From Lanius collurio (taxonomy: Eukaryota > Chordata > Aves > Passeriformes > Laniidae): a DNA stretch of 64,000 nt. Location of the stretch: assembly GCA_020086605.1 (NCBI GenBank), contig JACBWW010000012.1, positions 16,269,897 through 16,333,896 of the forward strand. The letters are read 5' to 3'. Position numbers and translations under genes: made by a program. Of this stretch, positions 1 to 26,563 are shown piece by piece (the stretch's first letter is position 1; each line of letters opens with the position of its first letter). The notes beneath the pieces are model-generated. The model was not told the DNA's origin. It saw only the letters and a list, made by a program, of their open reading frames with translations, and did not search any database.

Positions 1-709
1 TTTATAGCCAAAGGAAAAAAAACCCTGCCTACACAAGCCCTTTTCCTCTTCTCAAAGAAGAGACCTCAGTGTTAGTGGTTTAATATTCTAATAAATAAAG
101 CACCAAATGGGACACTCTGGGAGAAACAAATGGCTCCTTAGACTTTCCTCTAAAACACTGGGAGAGAATAACTCCATTATCATGAGGAACTTTCATCTAA
201 GTAAAATATGCTGAAGGTCTCCACGCTGCCAGCACCAAAGTAGTAGCAATTCTGAGTGTTGTGTCCTAACTAAAAAAATGCTTTGCACAAGAGGAAATTC
301 TGCAAAGGTAGAAAGAGGACCCAGAAATGTAATTAGAAATGCCTGTATTCACAAGACACCATGTTTCGATTGCATTTACTATGCTCAATGTAGTTAATCA
401 CTACATCATGGTAGTGATCAGCAAGGAAGTGCTAATTCCATATCACATCATAGTGTAAAAGCCCTGCCTTAATCTGTGATAAACCATTCAGTTTATATTT
501 AACACAAAGCAGTCATACATTCTATAGTCATGCAACAGATATAATTATATTCATTAAATTGTCCTTTCTATACTAATAATAATATGCAATAATCTCTGAA
601 TCACACATATGAACTGATATAAATTTGTATTTACTTTTAAGGTAAGAAAAACTCTCTACAGGAAAGAGTATTTGTTACCTGTAGAAATAGTGATGCATTC
701 TCTGCTTAC
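1..709 (-). other. NPHP3: NPHP3 intron 16, partial
   Basis: AT-rich sequence downstream of the exon 16 donor. I see no further exon and no recognisable repeat. The intron runs off the left edge. Confidence 0.8.
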
Positions 710-15352
<14,643 letters not shown>

Positions 15353-15720
15353 GGCGCCAAGCCCGCCCCGGGCGAGGCTCTAACCCCGAGCCCAGGGCCC
15401 CGTACCCCCGGCAGGACCTGGCGGCGGGGACGCGCCCGGCGCGGAGTCTGCCCAGCGGCGGCTGCGGGCCATGGTCCGCTCCTTGCGGCGGCCGGACGAG
15501 GAAGGGAGAGCGGGAGGAAGCTGCCCCGCGGGCCGCCTCTCTCCCTCCCTCTCTCTCCCGCTCCCGCCCCGTCCCACGGCGGCTCCTTGCCTGGGAATGC
15601 TGCGGGAGCAGCCCGGGAGGGGGAGCGCCAGCCGCCGCTAGAGGCTAGGGAAAAGCGGAGAGGGGGAGCCGCAGGGGCTAGCGGGGAGAATCTTCTCTCA
15701 GCAAAAAGTGACGGCGTTTT

Positions 15721-18129
15721 AGAGTTTTGCTGCTAAAAACTAATGCTAAAAATTAATGTGAGGTCACGGCAAACTTTCCCATTCCCGCTGCCACCACCTC
15801 AGCCTCGCCGGGGATGCGTCAGCAAAAAGAAAAAAAAAGTGCCAATTTTCTCCTCGCCGTGTCTATTTCTCCTTAAGTGTCCATTTCTCCTCTCTCTGTC
15901 ACCTGCCCCGGAGCCCGCAGGTTGCGCCGCACCCCGGGCTGGTCTACACGTTTATATCGCACTCTTCTCCTTGGCCAAACAGGGGCACACACAGGTTGTG
16001 CCACAAGCTTTGGTGTTGAAGAGACCTTGGAGGGGGAATTACCCCTCACCGCTCTGAAGCTGTGACCCCTGAGACCAGCTGGTACTCTCCAAGGAAGAAG
16101 AACTGAGAAGAGCTGGTAGTGGCACCAGCAAGAAGTGAGTGCTGGGCAATGGTGCCATGTCGTGCCCGAGGTCAGCGCTTGCACCTTGTGCACCTCATCT
16201 GAAACGTGTGAATTGCCTGCTTGAAGATCTTCCCTGTCAAGAATAAGGAAGCCTTAGATTATCTGCTTATTAAATTATCCTAATGACTTTTCCTTCTCTG
16301 TCTCTCAAAATCTTCCCATTTGGTTCCTTCACCTACAGTAGGGAATTCAGAGAACAGAACATGGCTAAGGAGAACATCCATTTGTTCCCAAATCTCAGAA
16401 CATGCCCTAACTTTGGCATGAATAACAGAAGTGTCACTTCTTTAAAACAGATTTTTTTCTCATGTGTGTGCCAGGTTTATTAGCCATGGCCAAGGGAGCC
16501 CTTTCCTCTTAACTACAAGAAAAAAAAAAAATCTTAGAAATGTCTTTCCAATGAGACATCTCTGAGTTTCAAAATCTACTGAAGGGGAAAGTTATTTTGC
16601 ACAATAACAGTAGTACAAATAGAACAAAAGATGTTGCTTTATTTCCCTGAGTAAAATTTTGTGTTTGGAGAGTTTGTGCTTTTTTCCCCCTAATTTTTCC
16701 CCATTGTTTTCACGAGGAAAAAACCAGCTTCTTGTTTGAATATAATTTATTGATAAATCACCCTAACCATCTATTCTGCTTAAACTCTGCTTCAGTGAAA
16801 AAGACAGGGAATATGTGACAATTCTGGGAAGAGGAAGAGTGCTGCTATGTTTTCTCTAATATTGCCAGTAACATAGCCTGTACAGTATTAGGTGATTCAG
16901 TAAATAAGCCTGTAATTCTGTAACAAAGCAAGGCTCTTGATTTCATTTGCATGTTGGTATCAAGCAGTTTCTCCACTTCATTGCTGTCTGAGCTCTGGGA
17001 ACAACTAAAAATACATTCATGCTAGTGCTTGAACTGAAGTATTGTCAGATTCTGGGTTTTTGAATATCAAAATCTCCAAGCTTTAAGCCTCGAATAAAAA
17101 GTGTAGTATTGTAAGAGCTCTTGGATTCCTTCTAATAATCCACTTGACATTAACAAATAGATTGGAAGAACAATAAATGCTGTTTCTCTAATGCTGCCCC
17201 TGGGTACATTATGGAATTTTATGGATAATAAAGACCATATTAACAAGCCCTTTCTAAACAGAAAAATTACGCTGCTTCCCTGTTGCTTCATGTATTGGTT
17301 TTCCTAATGTTTAGAGATTAAAATAGTTTACTTCAATATCTAATTTGTAAGCTAACTAAGATTGCTTTAAATCACTGTTTAGGACAATTCAGAAAGAAAT
17401 CCAGCTGTTCATTGCACAAATATTAGAAACAGTGCCTGAGGATGAGCTGTCTTGAACTTCAGAAATTAATTGACCCAGCTTATCATTTGCTGGAGAAAAC
17501 ACCATATCAAGTTCTCAAAAACTTTCTTTTCATGTTATGCTACTTTTTAAAGTGTCAGTTTAAGCAGCCCAATCCTTAGTCCTATGAGGATATTGATTGT
17601 ATATTGGTGTCTGTGTGTCTTGTGCAAAGTTCTTCACTGATGAGTGAAAATATTTGGGGTAGTTGAGCAGCCTCCTATTTACCATTTCCATTATTTATGT
17701 AATTTAGGCAGTTTGTTAAAACATTCAATGAGTGAAACGTTCTGGGTTAATCTCAGCAGCTCTTATTATTATGTGATGTATTGTTGAAGTTTCTTACTCC
17801 CGATTTTATTTCATTTTAGGACTTGTTGGTGACTGTTGACAAACAAGTTCTGTGGATTTAAGGGTCTGTCCCATAGAGAAAAGTACAACTACAGGAATTA
17901 GACCTTTGCAAGAAGGTTTGGTTTTTCACATATATTATTAAGTTCAGCTCTGAATTAGTAGATATTTATTTTATAAAATAGTGTATCTGATACCTCTGCA
18001 TTCCAGTAAAATTTAGTGTAAGGTCAAACTACGGCAAGATAAGGGGATGCTTAAGAAGGCTGAAGATGGTAGGTTGCCACAGATTGATTACCTAGTAAAA
18101 ATGAGAGTTGTTGTGTTTTGAATGAGTGG
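15721..18129. other. NPHP3 upstream flank, no gene found
   Basis: GC content falls off after about 16,100 and the rest is AT-rich. There are short A-runs and polypyrimidine patches but no recognisable exon or transposon. A possible donor (gtgagt at about 16135) in the GC-rich shoulder could belong to a divergent non-coding transcript; this is speculation. Confidence 0.6.
15762..15774. promoter_or_regulatory. Weak X-box-like (RFX) site upstream of NPHP3
   Basis: The sequence ggtcacggcaaac resembles, with mismatches, the X-box consensus GTNRCC-N(0-3)-RGYAAC bound by RFX factors at many ciliary gene promoters. It lies about 410 bp upstream of the NPHP3 start codon. The match is imperfect and could be chance. 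Confidence 0.25.
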
Positions 18130-18169
18130 TGATAATTACCTGAAAACAGAAGTTTTCAGGTAATTATCA
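18130..18169. repeat. Perfect 18-bp inverted repeat with 4-nt loop
   Basis: Left arm tgataattacctgaaaac (18130-18147), loop agaa, right arm 18152-18169 its exact reverse complement. Just outside, a G-T wobble and a 2x2 mismatch are followed by four more pairs (123-126 with 173-176). It is a strong cruciform or RNA hairpin. I recognise no family. Confidence 0.95.
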
Positions 18170-18465
18170 TGTCTTAAATGAAAGGCAAGTGACTAAACTT
18201 CTGTGCAATATTCTTTCTGTTAACTCAGAGGCTGGAGTGACTTTTAAGGCTGTATGCTACATGCATAAGCAAAGTGTATTAAGAATCCTTCATAAATCAG
18301 TATTAAATTGTTTTTGCCTACACTGAAGGGAGTTGAAAATATTTTATTATCTCATTCATTATTCAAAAATGTCTGTGTCTGATGGAACAGGATGAGGGAA
18401 TTCTAGTGAGGACATAGAGCTAAAAGATGTGGCATGAAATTCTTAAAAGATTGCTTTTGTCCTGG

Positions 18466-18772
18466 ATTATACAGACCTTTTACAAGGGCATGGAGTGATA
18501 GTACAAGGGGTAATAACTTTAAACTGAAAGAGGGTATATTTAGATTAGATACTATGAAGAAGTTATTTTTTGTGAGAGTGGTGAGGCACTGGAACAGGTT
18601 GCCCAGAGAAGCTGTGGATGCCCCTGGCAGTGTTCAAGACCAGGCTGGATGGGGCTCTGAGCAACTGGATCTAGTGGAAGGTGTCCCTGCCCATGGCAGG
18701 GGGGATTGGAATGAGATAATTTTTAAGGTCACTTCCAGCCCAAGCCCCTTCATGAGTCTGTGGTTCTATGGT
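18466..18772 (+). mobile_element. CR1 LINE 3' fragment, plus strand
   Basis: It follows the CR1 3' region in sense: 'acaagggcatggagtga', 'actttaaactgaaagagggt', 'ggtgaggcactggaacagg', 'ttgcccagagaagctgtgg', 'aaggtgtccctgcccatgg', then 'aaggtcacttccagccc' and an end in 'ggttctatgg', the usual terminal motif. It is 5'-truncated and about 307 bp long. It is the only clear CR1 copy of this size on the plus strand here. The translated frame across it is a relic, not a gene. Confidence 0.94.
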
Positions 18773-20686
18773 ATAAGGTTCCACTTCCCTCTTTTTAGAG
18801 ATGATGATGACTTTGGTCTAAAAGGACACTTGCTATTGGGCTGTTCTTTATTAACTTGTCTCTCCCTAGTGCTCATATTGAGCACAATGTTCAAGTCTGA
18901 ATAAGCCAAATGGCTGATCTACTTACTCAGCTTCTTTGTTTTATACAATGAGGCCTGTTGATTTTCAATTGAGATGATCTGTTTTGAATCTAGCTGTTCC
19001 ATAAAAGCCTGAGACTGCCACATCTTAGCCCTAAGCATGAGAATTACTTTTTTTGTCTCTGCCCTGTTGTGACACCTGCATTTTGTTCATCTACATGAAA
19101 GACATCTGTACATCTGCATCTGTCCTCCTTGGAGACCTTCACATTAAGGGTCTGCAGTTCCATGATTCACCAGCCACTATGGCTGGCATGTAGGGTTCTG
19201 GAGCTGTGTGCAGCTGAGCTGATGGCTGATGGATAGGTAGATGTCTTCTTCCCTTTTTCATGTGTCGCAGCATGGCTGTGGCTACATCCACATTATGACT
19301 GGCTTACACCTTGCAGTCTTTCTGTGACCTGACATGAAATTGCATAACTGGCATTTGAGTCATTTGTGGTGTTGTGATTATAAGAGACAGGGTGACTAAG
19401 AAATTTCTCACAGTTCATCACTAGCTCAACAAATTAGAAATAAGAATTCATAAACAAGACTTTGTCATAAAGTTTCAGGAGTAGGACTGTACAATTGAAG
19501 TCTGAAGAAATGTACTGAAATCCCATATAAAGTCTTAAGATAATTTATTTCAATAGGCACATTTATGAGAGTCTGTAATACATCTGCTTTTTCTTTTCAA
19601 GCTAAAAATAATTAAACATACCTATGGTTAATTGTAGACTGCCTAGCAAATTCAACCTTGAGGCATAGTTCTAAGTTCAAATAGCTACTGAACTTGGCTG
19701 TGTTTCACTCAGTAACTTTGCTATAGTCTGGCAAGTTGAAATCATCAGCTTCTTTCAAGAATCCATTTACTGAGAGGCCTGAAATATGCCTGGAGCAGAG
19801 ATGATGAAAATCATAATGAATGAGAGGACACCTGCTTTCAAATGCAACCGCAGCTTTAGATGTCATAGCCCTTTGCCGCTAGAGGACAGCAAGACCTCAG
19901 GAAAATGGGGTTGTGTGAGGAGGTGAGAGAAAATGAGAGAAATTGCTTACACAAGAGTTTAAAAAGCCTTAGTTTAGAAGTTACATGTTTCTAGGTATAA
20001 TCAATCATCTTAAAGGCTGAGTCAATTTTGGAAGATATTTTGAGACAAAATACTGAGGAGGCAGATAAATAAAAGCTGAAGTTTTAATGTAGTGTTTTGT
20101 GTATCAGTTATAGATAATGTTATTTGAAAAGTACAATGCTAATTACCTTTGTGAGCTGTATGCTGTTTCCATTAAATTAATATATAGTTTTGTATTGGTT
20201 TCAGCCAGAACAGGTCTTTGCTTTGAAACCTTAAATAAGTGACACCTGTTCTGATTTTTGATGAATGAATTAGATACCCTTATGTAGAAAGTTTTTACAG
20301 TCTATTATTTAAAATGAGCATAATAGACTGAACACACTGAAAAGGAATCTTCTGCCTCTACACCTATCTATTACTTTAATCATAATTATGTTTGTAACTT
20401 CTAAAGCAAGGACTCATTAAAAGTTTCAACATAAGATACAGGAAATGTGTTCAGAACAGTGCAATTCATAACTAAAATCAAACTTTTCACCTTCATAGCT
20501 TTAGTATATCAGACAAAAACTTATTTAATCTTTACAGTAAGTCACTTGGTGATATTTCTCCATTAAGAGTTCAAAAGCCTCTTTGAAGTGACCTTAGTTT
20601 GTCATAAATCTGAGTTGAGTTTTAACTGAAAATTACACAATGAGTTATAATCCTAGTAAGAAGAGAGCTCCTGAACATCTATTTTA

Positions 20687-20708
20687 TCATCACTGAATCA
20701 TCACTGAA
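20687..20708. repeat. Perfect 2 x 11-bp tandem repeat
   Basis: The unit tcatcactgaa occurs twice in a row. This is a small slippage duplication without an evident role. Confidence 0.85.
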
Positions 20709-23247
20709 CTGAGAAGGACATATCAGATTTTGCAGTCTCATGGTCATTTTATCCCAGGCCAGTTGGATTAATGTGTATGATCACAATGCTGAGGAACAAC
20801 TAATCTTGTTCACTGGAAAAGTGGGGTGAAAGTGAAGGAAATATCCAAACAAACAGCAAAACAGAGACATACTAATGAAAAGCAATTGCTGTTGCCATGC
20901 TCTTTATTGCTTCAGCTGAGAGCCAGAGAACTACAGTGGTGCATAGCAAGCCATGAATACAGAGAAATATGCTGAAACTTTCACCTTATAATTTCAACGA
21001 TCACTTACGAGTGCTCTTTACAAAATCTTCTTGTGTTAGTGGGAATGTGAAATTCAATAGGACCCAAGTGAAATTTCACAAGTAGTTTCATGCTGCATTG
21101 TATATCCCCAGACCATCTGCCTTCTTGGCAGAGCCGAGTGTCCCAATAACTTATCCTGTTTGGGATTTGCAAATTAGGCCTCCTAAATCTGAACAAAATT
21201 TGCTTTGAAAACACATGGAAATATTAAAGTTTGGTACCTGAGTGAGTTCACTGGCTTTTTTATCCTGCAGCAACTAGGTTCAGCATCTTTTGTTTCCCAG
21301 AAGGTTGTCTTGACCAAGGGGCTTTAGGCAGGACTGGGCTCAGACCTTCCACAGTTGTCTGAGGAGAACTAGTAAGTCATACAGCAGAGTGCATGTTTTG
21401 TGGGATCATAATGAACTGTAAGAATCATGATTCTCTAAGTCAGTAATTAGGATTCCTCCTGTCTTCCAGTGAGCTAAAAAAAATGTAGTTTGTCTCCAGA
21501 TGTACTCAGCTATACCCAGATGAGGATGAAATTAACTCTTACTTCATTTTAAATACCTAATTCTGGGAAGCACCTGAGATCTCAAGAGTGATCAGGTATA
21601 AACCACAGTCATTCTTCATGATTCTTTTAGGTAGATATTGTCTGTCATTCTGTATTCTGTCTGTGGTCAAGTGTGACTCTGCCCTTTAAGTCTCTAGAGA
21701 AGTCAGACTTCTAAACCCACAGAGTGCACTGTCAGAGCAAGAGGCTTAAAATTTGGTGTGACAGTGCTAGAAGATGCCATATTTAAGTCTCTTTCTAGAA
21801 CAGTCTTTATTCAGTGATACGAATGGTTGCAGTTAACTAAGGTACCAATTTAGCAATGTCCTTAATCATGCCTAATATGTAATCATGTCAGTATTTACTT
21901 TGAAATCCAAGGGGCTAATTCCTTCCTGCCATTTTTTTTTTTGAAGTTGGTGTAATTCTTATCTTCAAGCATAAGCAATTTTGTTTTTAAGAGTTATAAG
22001 GACAACCATAGAGATTTTTTTTTTCTGACTTGATCAAATGCAAAAGAAATTATGTTGAAATCATGAGAAATGTCTTCAGAAATCCCTGTGTTGTTAGGCT
22101 AGTGGTAGAAGTGCCAGGAGAGGCATGGCATGTGGGATGTTGAATCCTAGCTTTAAGAAAATAAATACTAGAAAGCTCCCCAAAAGTTCTTAGCCTCTGC
22201 ATTTCAAACTCTGATTTCAGATCTGAGTGGTTCTCATCAAAGGATTATATGCTCTGAACTTCTAGAAGCAGGTCCTTTTCATCAAGCTGAAAATTAAATA
22301 CTAAGTTCCTTTAGTTTTTCATTGATACCCCCAGATTTAATTATGTAGGTTGAAGTGCTTATTACTGAGGGGCGCTGCTATATTTTATATGTACTGCTAA
22401 ACAGGATACAATTTCAAGAAATTAATTGGATAGTGTGGAAATTGCTGAAATGAATGAAGAATCTTAGGTATTTTCCATGGAGTTCATGTTGTTAGATAGA
22501 AAATGTAGCTACTTGTGTGCTACATTAGTTCTGCATTTATGAGCTGAAACTGACAACCACATGACGTAGAATTTTATCTCTAAACCAATATGTGGCATAT
22601 TTTTGAGTCAGTTTATGTAGTTTCCTAAAAAATTTCTCACACTAATGGGGTAGCAGGCTTTTTTTAGCATTTCATTGTCTATTGTGTTTAAATTCTCTAT
22701 ATGAGACGTACTGAAATGAAATTACGTTTCTCTTTTTATAACTGCAGCAGATTCTGAATATCCTGAGGCTATAACTGACTGGCATACAGAAAGATTAGAT
22801 AACCATTGCATAATAGGAATGGCTGGAGAACTGGAGCTGCATATACTCTTTTGAACATATGGAATTTTAAAAATGTGACTCGCATAAAGACTTCAGCTAT
22901 ATATTAAATTAAGTTACAGCTTATGCCTTGAAGACTTGAAAAGAAAGTCCATACCACAGGATTATTACTTCATTTATGAAAAGTTGTTTTCCCAGTTCTT
23001 TACCTTCCACAAACTTATTTTTTCTCCCTTCCAGTCTTCATTCCCATGTTACCTTTCACCATCTTTCAGTACTTGCCAAAGGAATAGTCAGACAACCAGA
23101 TAGACACTAGCAAGGCCTCTTCACTGCTGATACTCAAGTAGGAGTGCTGTAACAGCCAGACATTTCTCTGCATTCTTTTAGATGTTGCTCTGTGCCACAA
23201 ATCTGACTTCATTCCCTCAGATCCTAATTTAGTCTTCTGTCTCTTAT

Positions 23248-23269
23248 AAAAAAAAAAAAAAAAAAAAAA
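23248..23269. repeat. A22 homopolymer run
   Basis: Twenty-two consecutive A, followed by caacaaacc. It could be the tail of an old retrocopy on the plus strand, but the sequence to its left matches nothing I recognise and no flanking duplication is obvious. Confidence 0.9.
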
Positions 23270-24696
23270 CAACAAACCAAAAATACCTCCAACAACTGCT
23301 ATTTGAAGAGGCATCACATATGATAAAGGAAGGGAAAAAAGATAAGAGTTATCTTTTTGGCTTGGGGTCAACATAGATGAAAGTGTGTTCTGGAAACTGG
23401 AAGACTGCAATCTTTCTCATCAATATCTCTGTGGTAGGAAGCAGAGCCACAGGTGTTTCAAATCATGGAGAAAAGACAGGGCAAAGTGCTTGGTGTGAGG
23501 TACAATCTTTAATACCTGCTGGTATCTCAAGTGCATTAGAAAACAGTCTTTGCAGTCACAAGGACTAAACTTCTTTTTGAAAGTTTCTGCTCTGCACAAA
23601 AAAAGCAAGTGGTAATGAGAAGAAAGACCTAAGTCCCCAGGGCAGTTTCTAAGAACAAACAAAGCAGACTTTTCCATGTGTTTTAAACACCTTTTAAGGT
23701 CCTTTTAAAGACTTTTAAAGACCATAATGATTCAAAGGAAAACTAGGCTATAAAACATCTTTTCAATGTATTTATAAGCAGCAAAATATCACTTTATTCT
23801 TAAGCAAGGTAAATAAAGCCATGAAATACATAGCTCAGACCTTTAAAAACATACTGCCTTTGAATCAGAAGAAATATTTCCCACTACATCTTCAAAACAA
23901 TTTTCGAACTCTGGCAATGAGACTAGTCTTCAAAACAGTAATCCTACCTAGCTTTAAATTGTTAAATGTCAGAGCTGAGCTTATGTTCACAATGGAACTA
24001 AATGATGAACAGCAACAATCGAATGACCTTTATTGAGTAAACAATTTGTTGCAGTCTCTGGTGAAGCCTTTCCATTGACGTGCCTTTAGATTAGATGATA
24101 CGTTAGAATAAACACTACTGATAGCTGGCAGCAAAGGAAACATTCACAATACTACTTTATTTCCCCATCCTCCCTAAAGCCTGCCACTTCATTCTCATGT
24201 GCCTGCTAAAGAAATGCGCAAGGCTGCTTGAACATTCAGAGATTTCTTTGAAAATTAATCTACATGGAAGAGAAATTGAGAGCAAGGGCAGCCTTCTTCC
24301 TGCCACACAGGTCATGGAAGAAAATAACTGTAATTTTTGGTTAAGGGCCATCTTGTGTCAGGAAGTGAGGTAGCAACGAGCTCTTCTTTTCCCCCACAAT
24401 ACCTGAATAGCTTGGAAATTAACTGGGCACAAGTGAAGTACTTTTGCTTTGGGATATCGTGGCAGTGCTTCTTTAGGAATACTGAGGTGGGGCATTCATA
24501 TCTAGTAAACAGCAAACTCATGTGCTTGGTTTCAGAACCAATTGTCTCCAAATTCCTTCTGCTGGCAATGTGGCAATGCCTTTTTGGAACTGCATTTCAG
24601 GGTCCATTCCCTGCAGAATGTGCTGTGGAAATAAGGCCATGTCTCTGTTCTCATCTTGTTGCAGTTTAGGGCATGGTATTAACACAGGGTAATGTC

Positions 24697-25355
24697 ACAG
24701 AATTACAGAATATGCTGAGTTGGAGGAAAATCACAAGGATCATTGAGTCCAACTCCTGGCTCTGCACAGGGAACCCCACGATTCACACCATGTGCCTGAG
24801 AGCATTGTCCAAATGCTTCTTGAACTCTGTCAGGCTTGATTTGGTGCTGTGACCACTTCTCTGGGGAACCTGTTCCAGTGGCTGACCATCCTCTGGGTGA
24901 AGAACCTTTTTCTAATACCCAAACCAAACCTCCCCTGACAAAACTTCAGGCCATTCCCTCGAGTCCTGTCACTGGTCTCCACAGAGAAGAGATCAGTGTC
25001 TGCCCATTCTCTTCCTTTCATGAGGAAGCTGAAACTGCAATGAGGTTTCCCCTCAGTCTTCTCCAGCTAAACAGACAAAGTGACTTCAGCCACTTCTCAC
25101 CAGGCTTCCCCTCCAGACCCTTCATCGCCCTTCTTGCCTGCCTTTGGGCACTTTCTAATGGCTTAATGTCTTTTCTACATTGTGGTACCCAGACCTGCCC
25201 CCAGCACTCAAGGTGAGGCTGCCCCAGTGCAGAGCAGGACAATAGCAGGACAATCCCCTCCCTTGCTTGGCTGGTGATGCTGTGCCTGATGCCCCCCAGG
25301 ACTTGTTTGGCCCTCCTGGCTGCCAGGGCACTGCTGATTCATACTCAACTAGGAC
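24697..25355 (-). mobile_element. CR1 LINE 3' fragment, longest copy in the window
   Basis: About 660 bp. It starts 'gtcacagaattacagaat' and 'agttggaggaaaatcac' and passes through the same blocks as the intron 1 copy. It then extends further into the old coding part: 'atgaggtttcccctcagtc', 'cttctccagctaaacag', 'ttcatcgcccttcttgcc', 'gtggtacccagacctgcc' and 'tttggccctcctggctgcc'. It is the reverse complement of CR1, so the element lies on the minus strand. Stops and shifts show it is dead. Confidence 0.94.
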
Positions 25356-26476
25356 CTACCCTGGCCAGGATACTGCAGTGTTTGGATACATCTTTTCAAA
25401 GGCCAATGTGTGCCTTTTGTTAGCCTGAAACATAGAATGGTGTTTAAGTGGTATGGTTTGTTTTTCTGAGCATAGGCAAGTACGTGTTCCATATGAAGTG
25501 TCTCCTTAGGCACCAGGCACTTTCAGAAGGGTGTGAAAGCAGAGTACCAGCCTAAGAACACAGCTCACAGACAAATGTTGAGAGCACAGATGGGTTGCGG
25601 TGCCTGAAGCCCACAGGGAATGAGCAACAGAGTTGAGCATGTGTTTTCCTCAATGATGGTTGGGTAGAGACTGTGTTTCATAGTGGGTTCTGATTTTGTA
25701 TTTCAGTGCAGTCATGAATTTTCATGAAGTTCAAGAAGCTACCTATTTAGTTAGTCACATTGTAGGGAAATTTTCTTATGCTGAATGTATGTGTATCTTG
25801 CTCTCTTACAGCATGTTGTCATTGGGGGAGAAGTATTGGAGTCTTCTTTTTTAAGTTATTTAAAACAAACGGATGGAAAAAATAAGTGTAGTAAGCAATC
25901 AGGTCAGTACTAAAAAGTTCCCTCACCAATTCTGTGCTAATAAATGAGAATTAACTTAAATCCATGACAAATTCAACTAAGAAAGTAATCAGTTTTTGTA
26001 TGTGGTAAGTAAATTCTTTGTCAACCTGAAAACTATCAGTAAGTTTATCAGGTAAAGATAATTGATCTATGTATGTTCGTACTTCTGATATTAATCCAGC
26101 TGCTTATCTCCTTTTATGTTTTCTCCTCATTAATTTTCACATGCATAATTTATGATCTAGTTTTTCAAAGCATAGATTTCCATGCAATGGTTCCTGTAAA
26201 TATTCTTGTAAAGTTTTGAGAGGATCATATCATACTAATGTATAAACCTGTACAGAGTGACAGAAAGAAGCAGCATATACCCCCTGCAAACTGATATTTT
26301 CTCTTTGCCCGGTTCCAGCTACATGGAAAGGACATGAAATTATTTGACTGATTTTTCCAGTAAGCGATGCACGTATGTTTGGTTACCTGGGACATCTAAA
26401 GTTCATCTAAAACAAGCTGTGCAAGATTTGGTGTATTTGGTAGGGTGCTTGTCAGGAGCTGTTGGAACAGCTGAGG

Positions 26477-26563
26477 TATAAAAGGATGGGAAGAGTAGGA
26501 GGCTGCAGGGGAGCAAAGGTGGAAGTAGGAGCCTGCCCCAGGGCAACACGTCTGGGTGTAAGT
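26477..26563 (+). promoter_or_regulatory. Candidate TATA promoter with nearby splice donor
   Basis: TATAAAAG at 26477-26484 sits in a locally GC-richer segment, and a consensus donor gtaagt begins at 26558. That would fit a start near 26507 and a first exon of about 50 nt. The following 80 bp are also purine- and G-rich. No coding potential supports it, so it may be a lncRNA start, a worn LTR or chance. Confidence 0.3.

Larger units (their letters stand above)
18773..24696. other. Intergenic, no gene recognised
   Basis: AT-rich unique-looking sequence. It contains a tandem 11-mer (tcatcactgaa twice, 20687-20708), a 22-A run at 23248-23269 and a small ttttaaag-rich patch at about 23690-23723. 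Open frames up to about 115 codons lack any recognisable domain. Confidence 0.6.

Noticed and set aside
1..709. Search for the next NPHP3 exon
   Set aside because: No stretch on the minus strand encodes the expected continuation in phase 0, so it is taken to be outside the window.
16100..16140. Possible first exon of a divergent antisense transcript opposite NPHP3
   Set aside because: Only a lone gtgagt donor motif supports it. No second exon or coding sequence can be shown.
18434..18904. 156-codon plus-strand frame
   Set aside because: Most of it runs through the CR1 fragment and then unique AT-rich DNA, so it is not a gene.
24830..25242. Several frames on both strands near 25 kb
   Set aside because: They fall inside the CR1 copy, which is a truncated, dead element with no intact protein domain.
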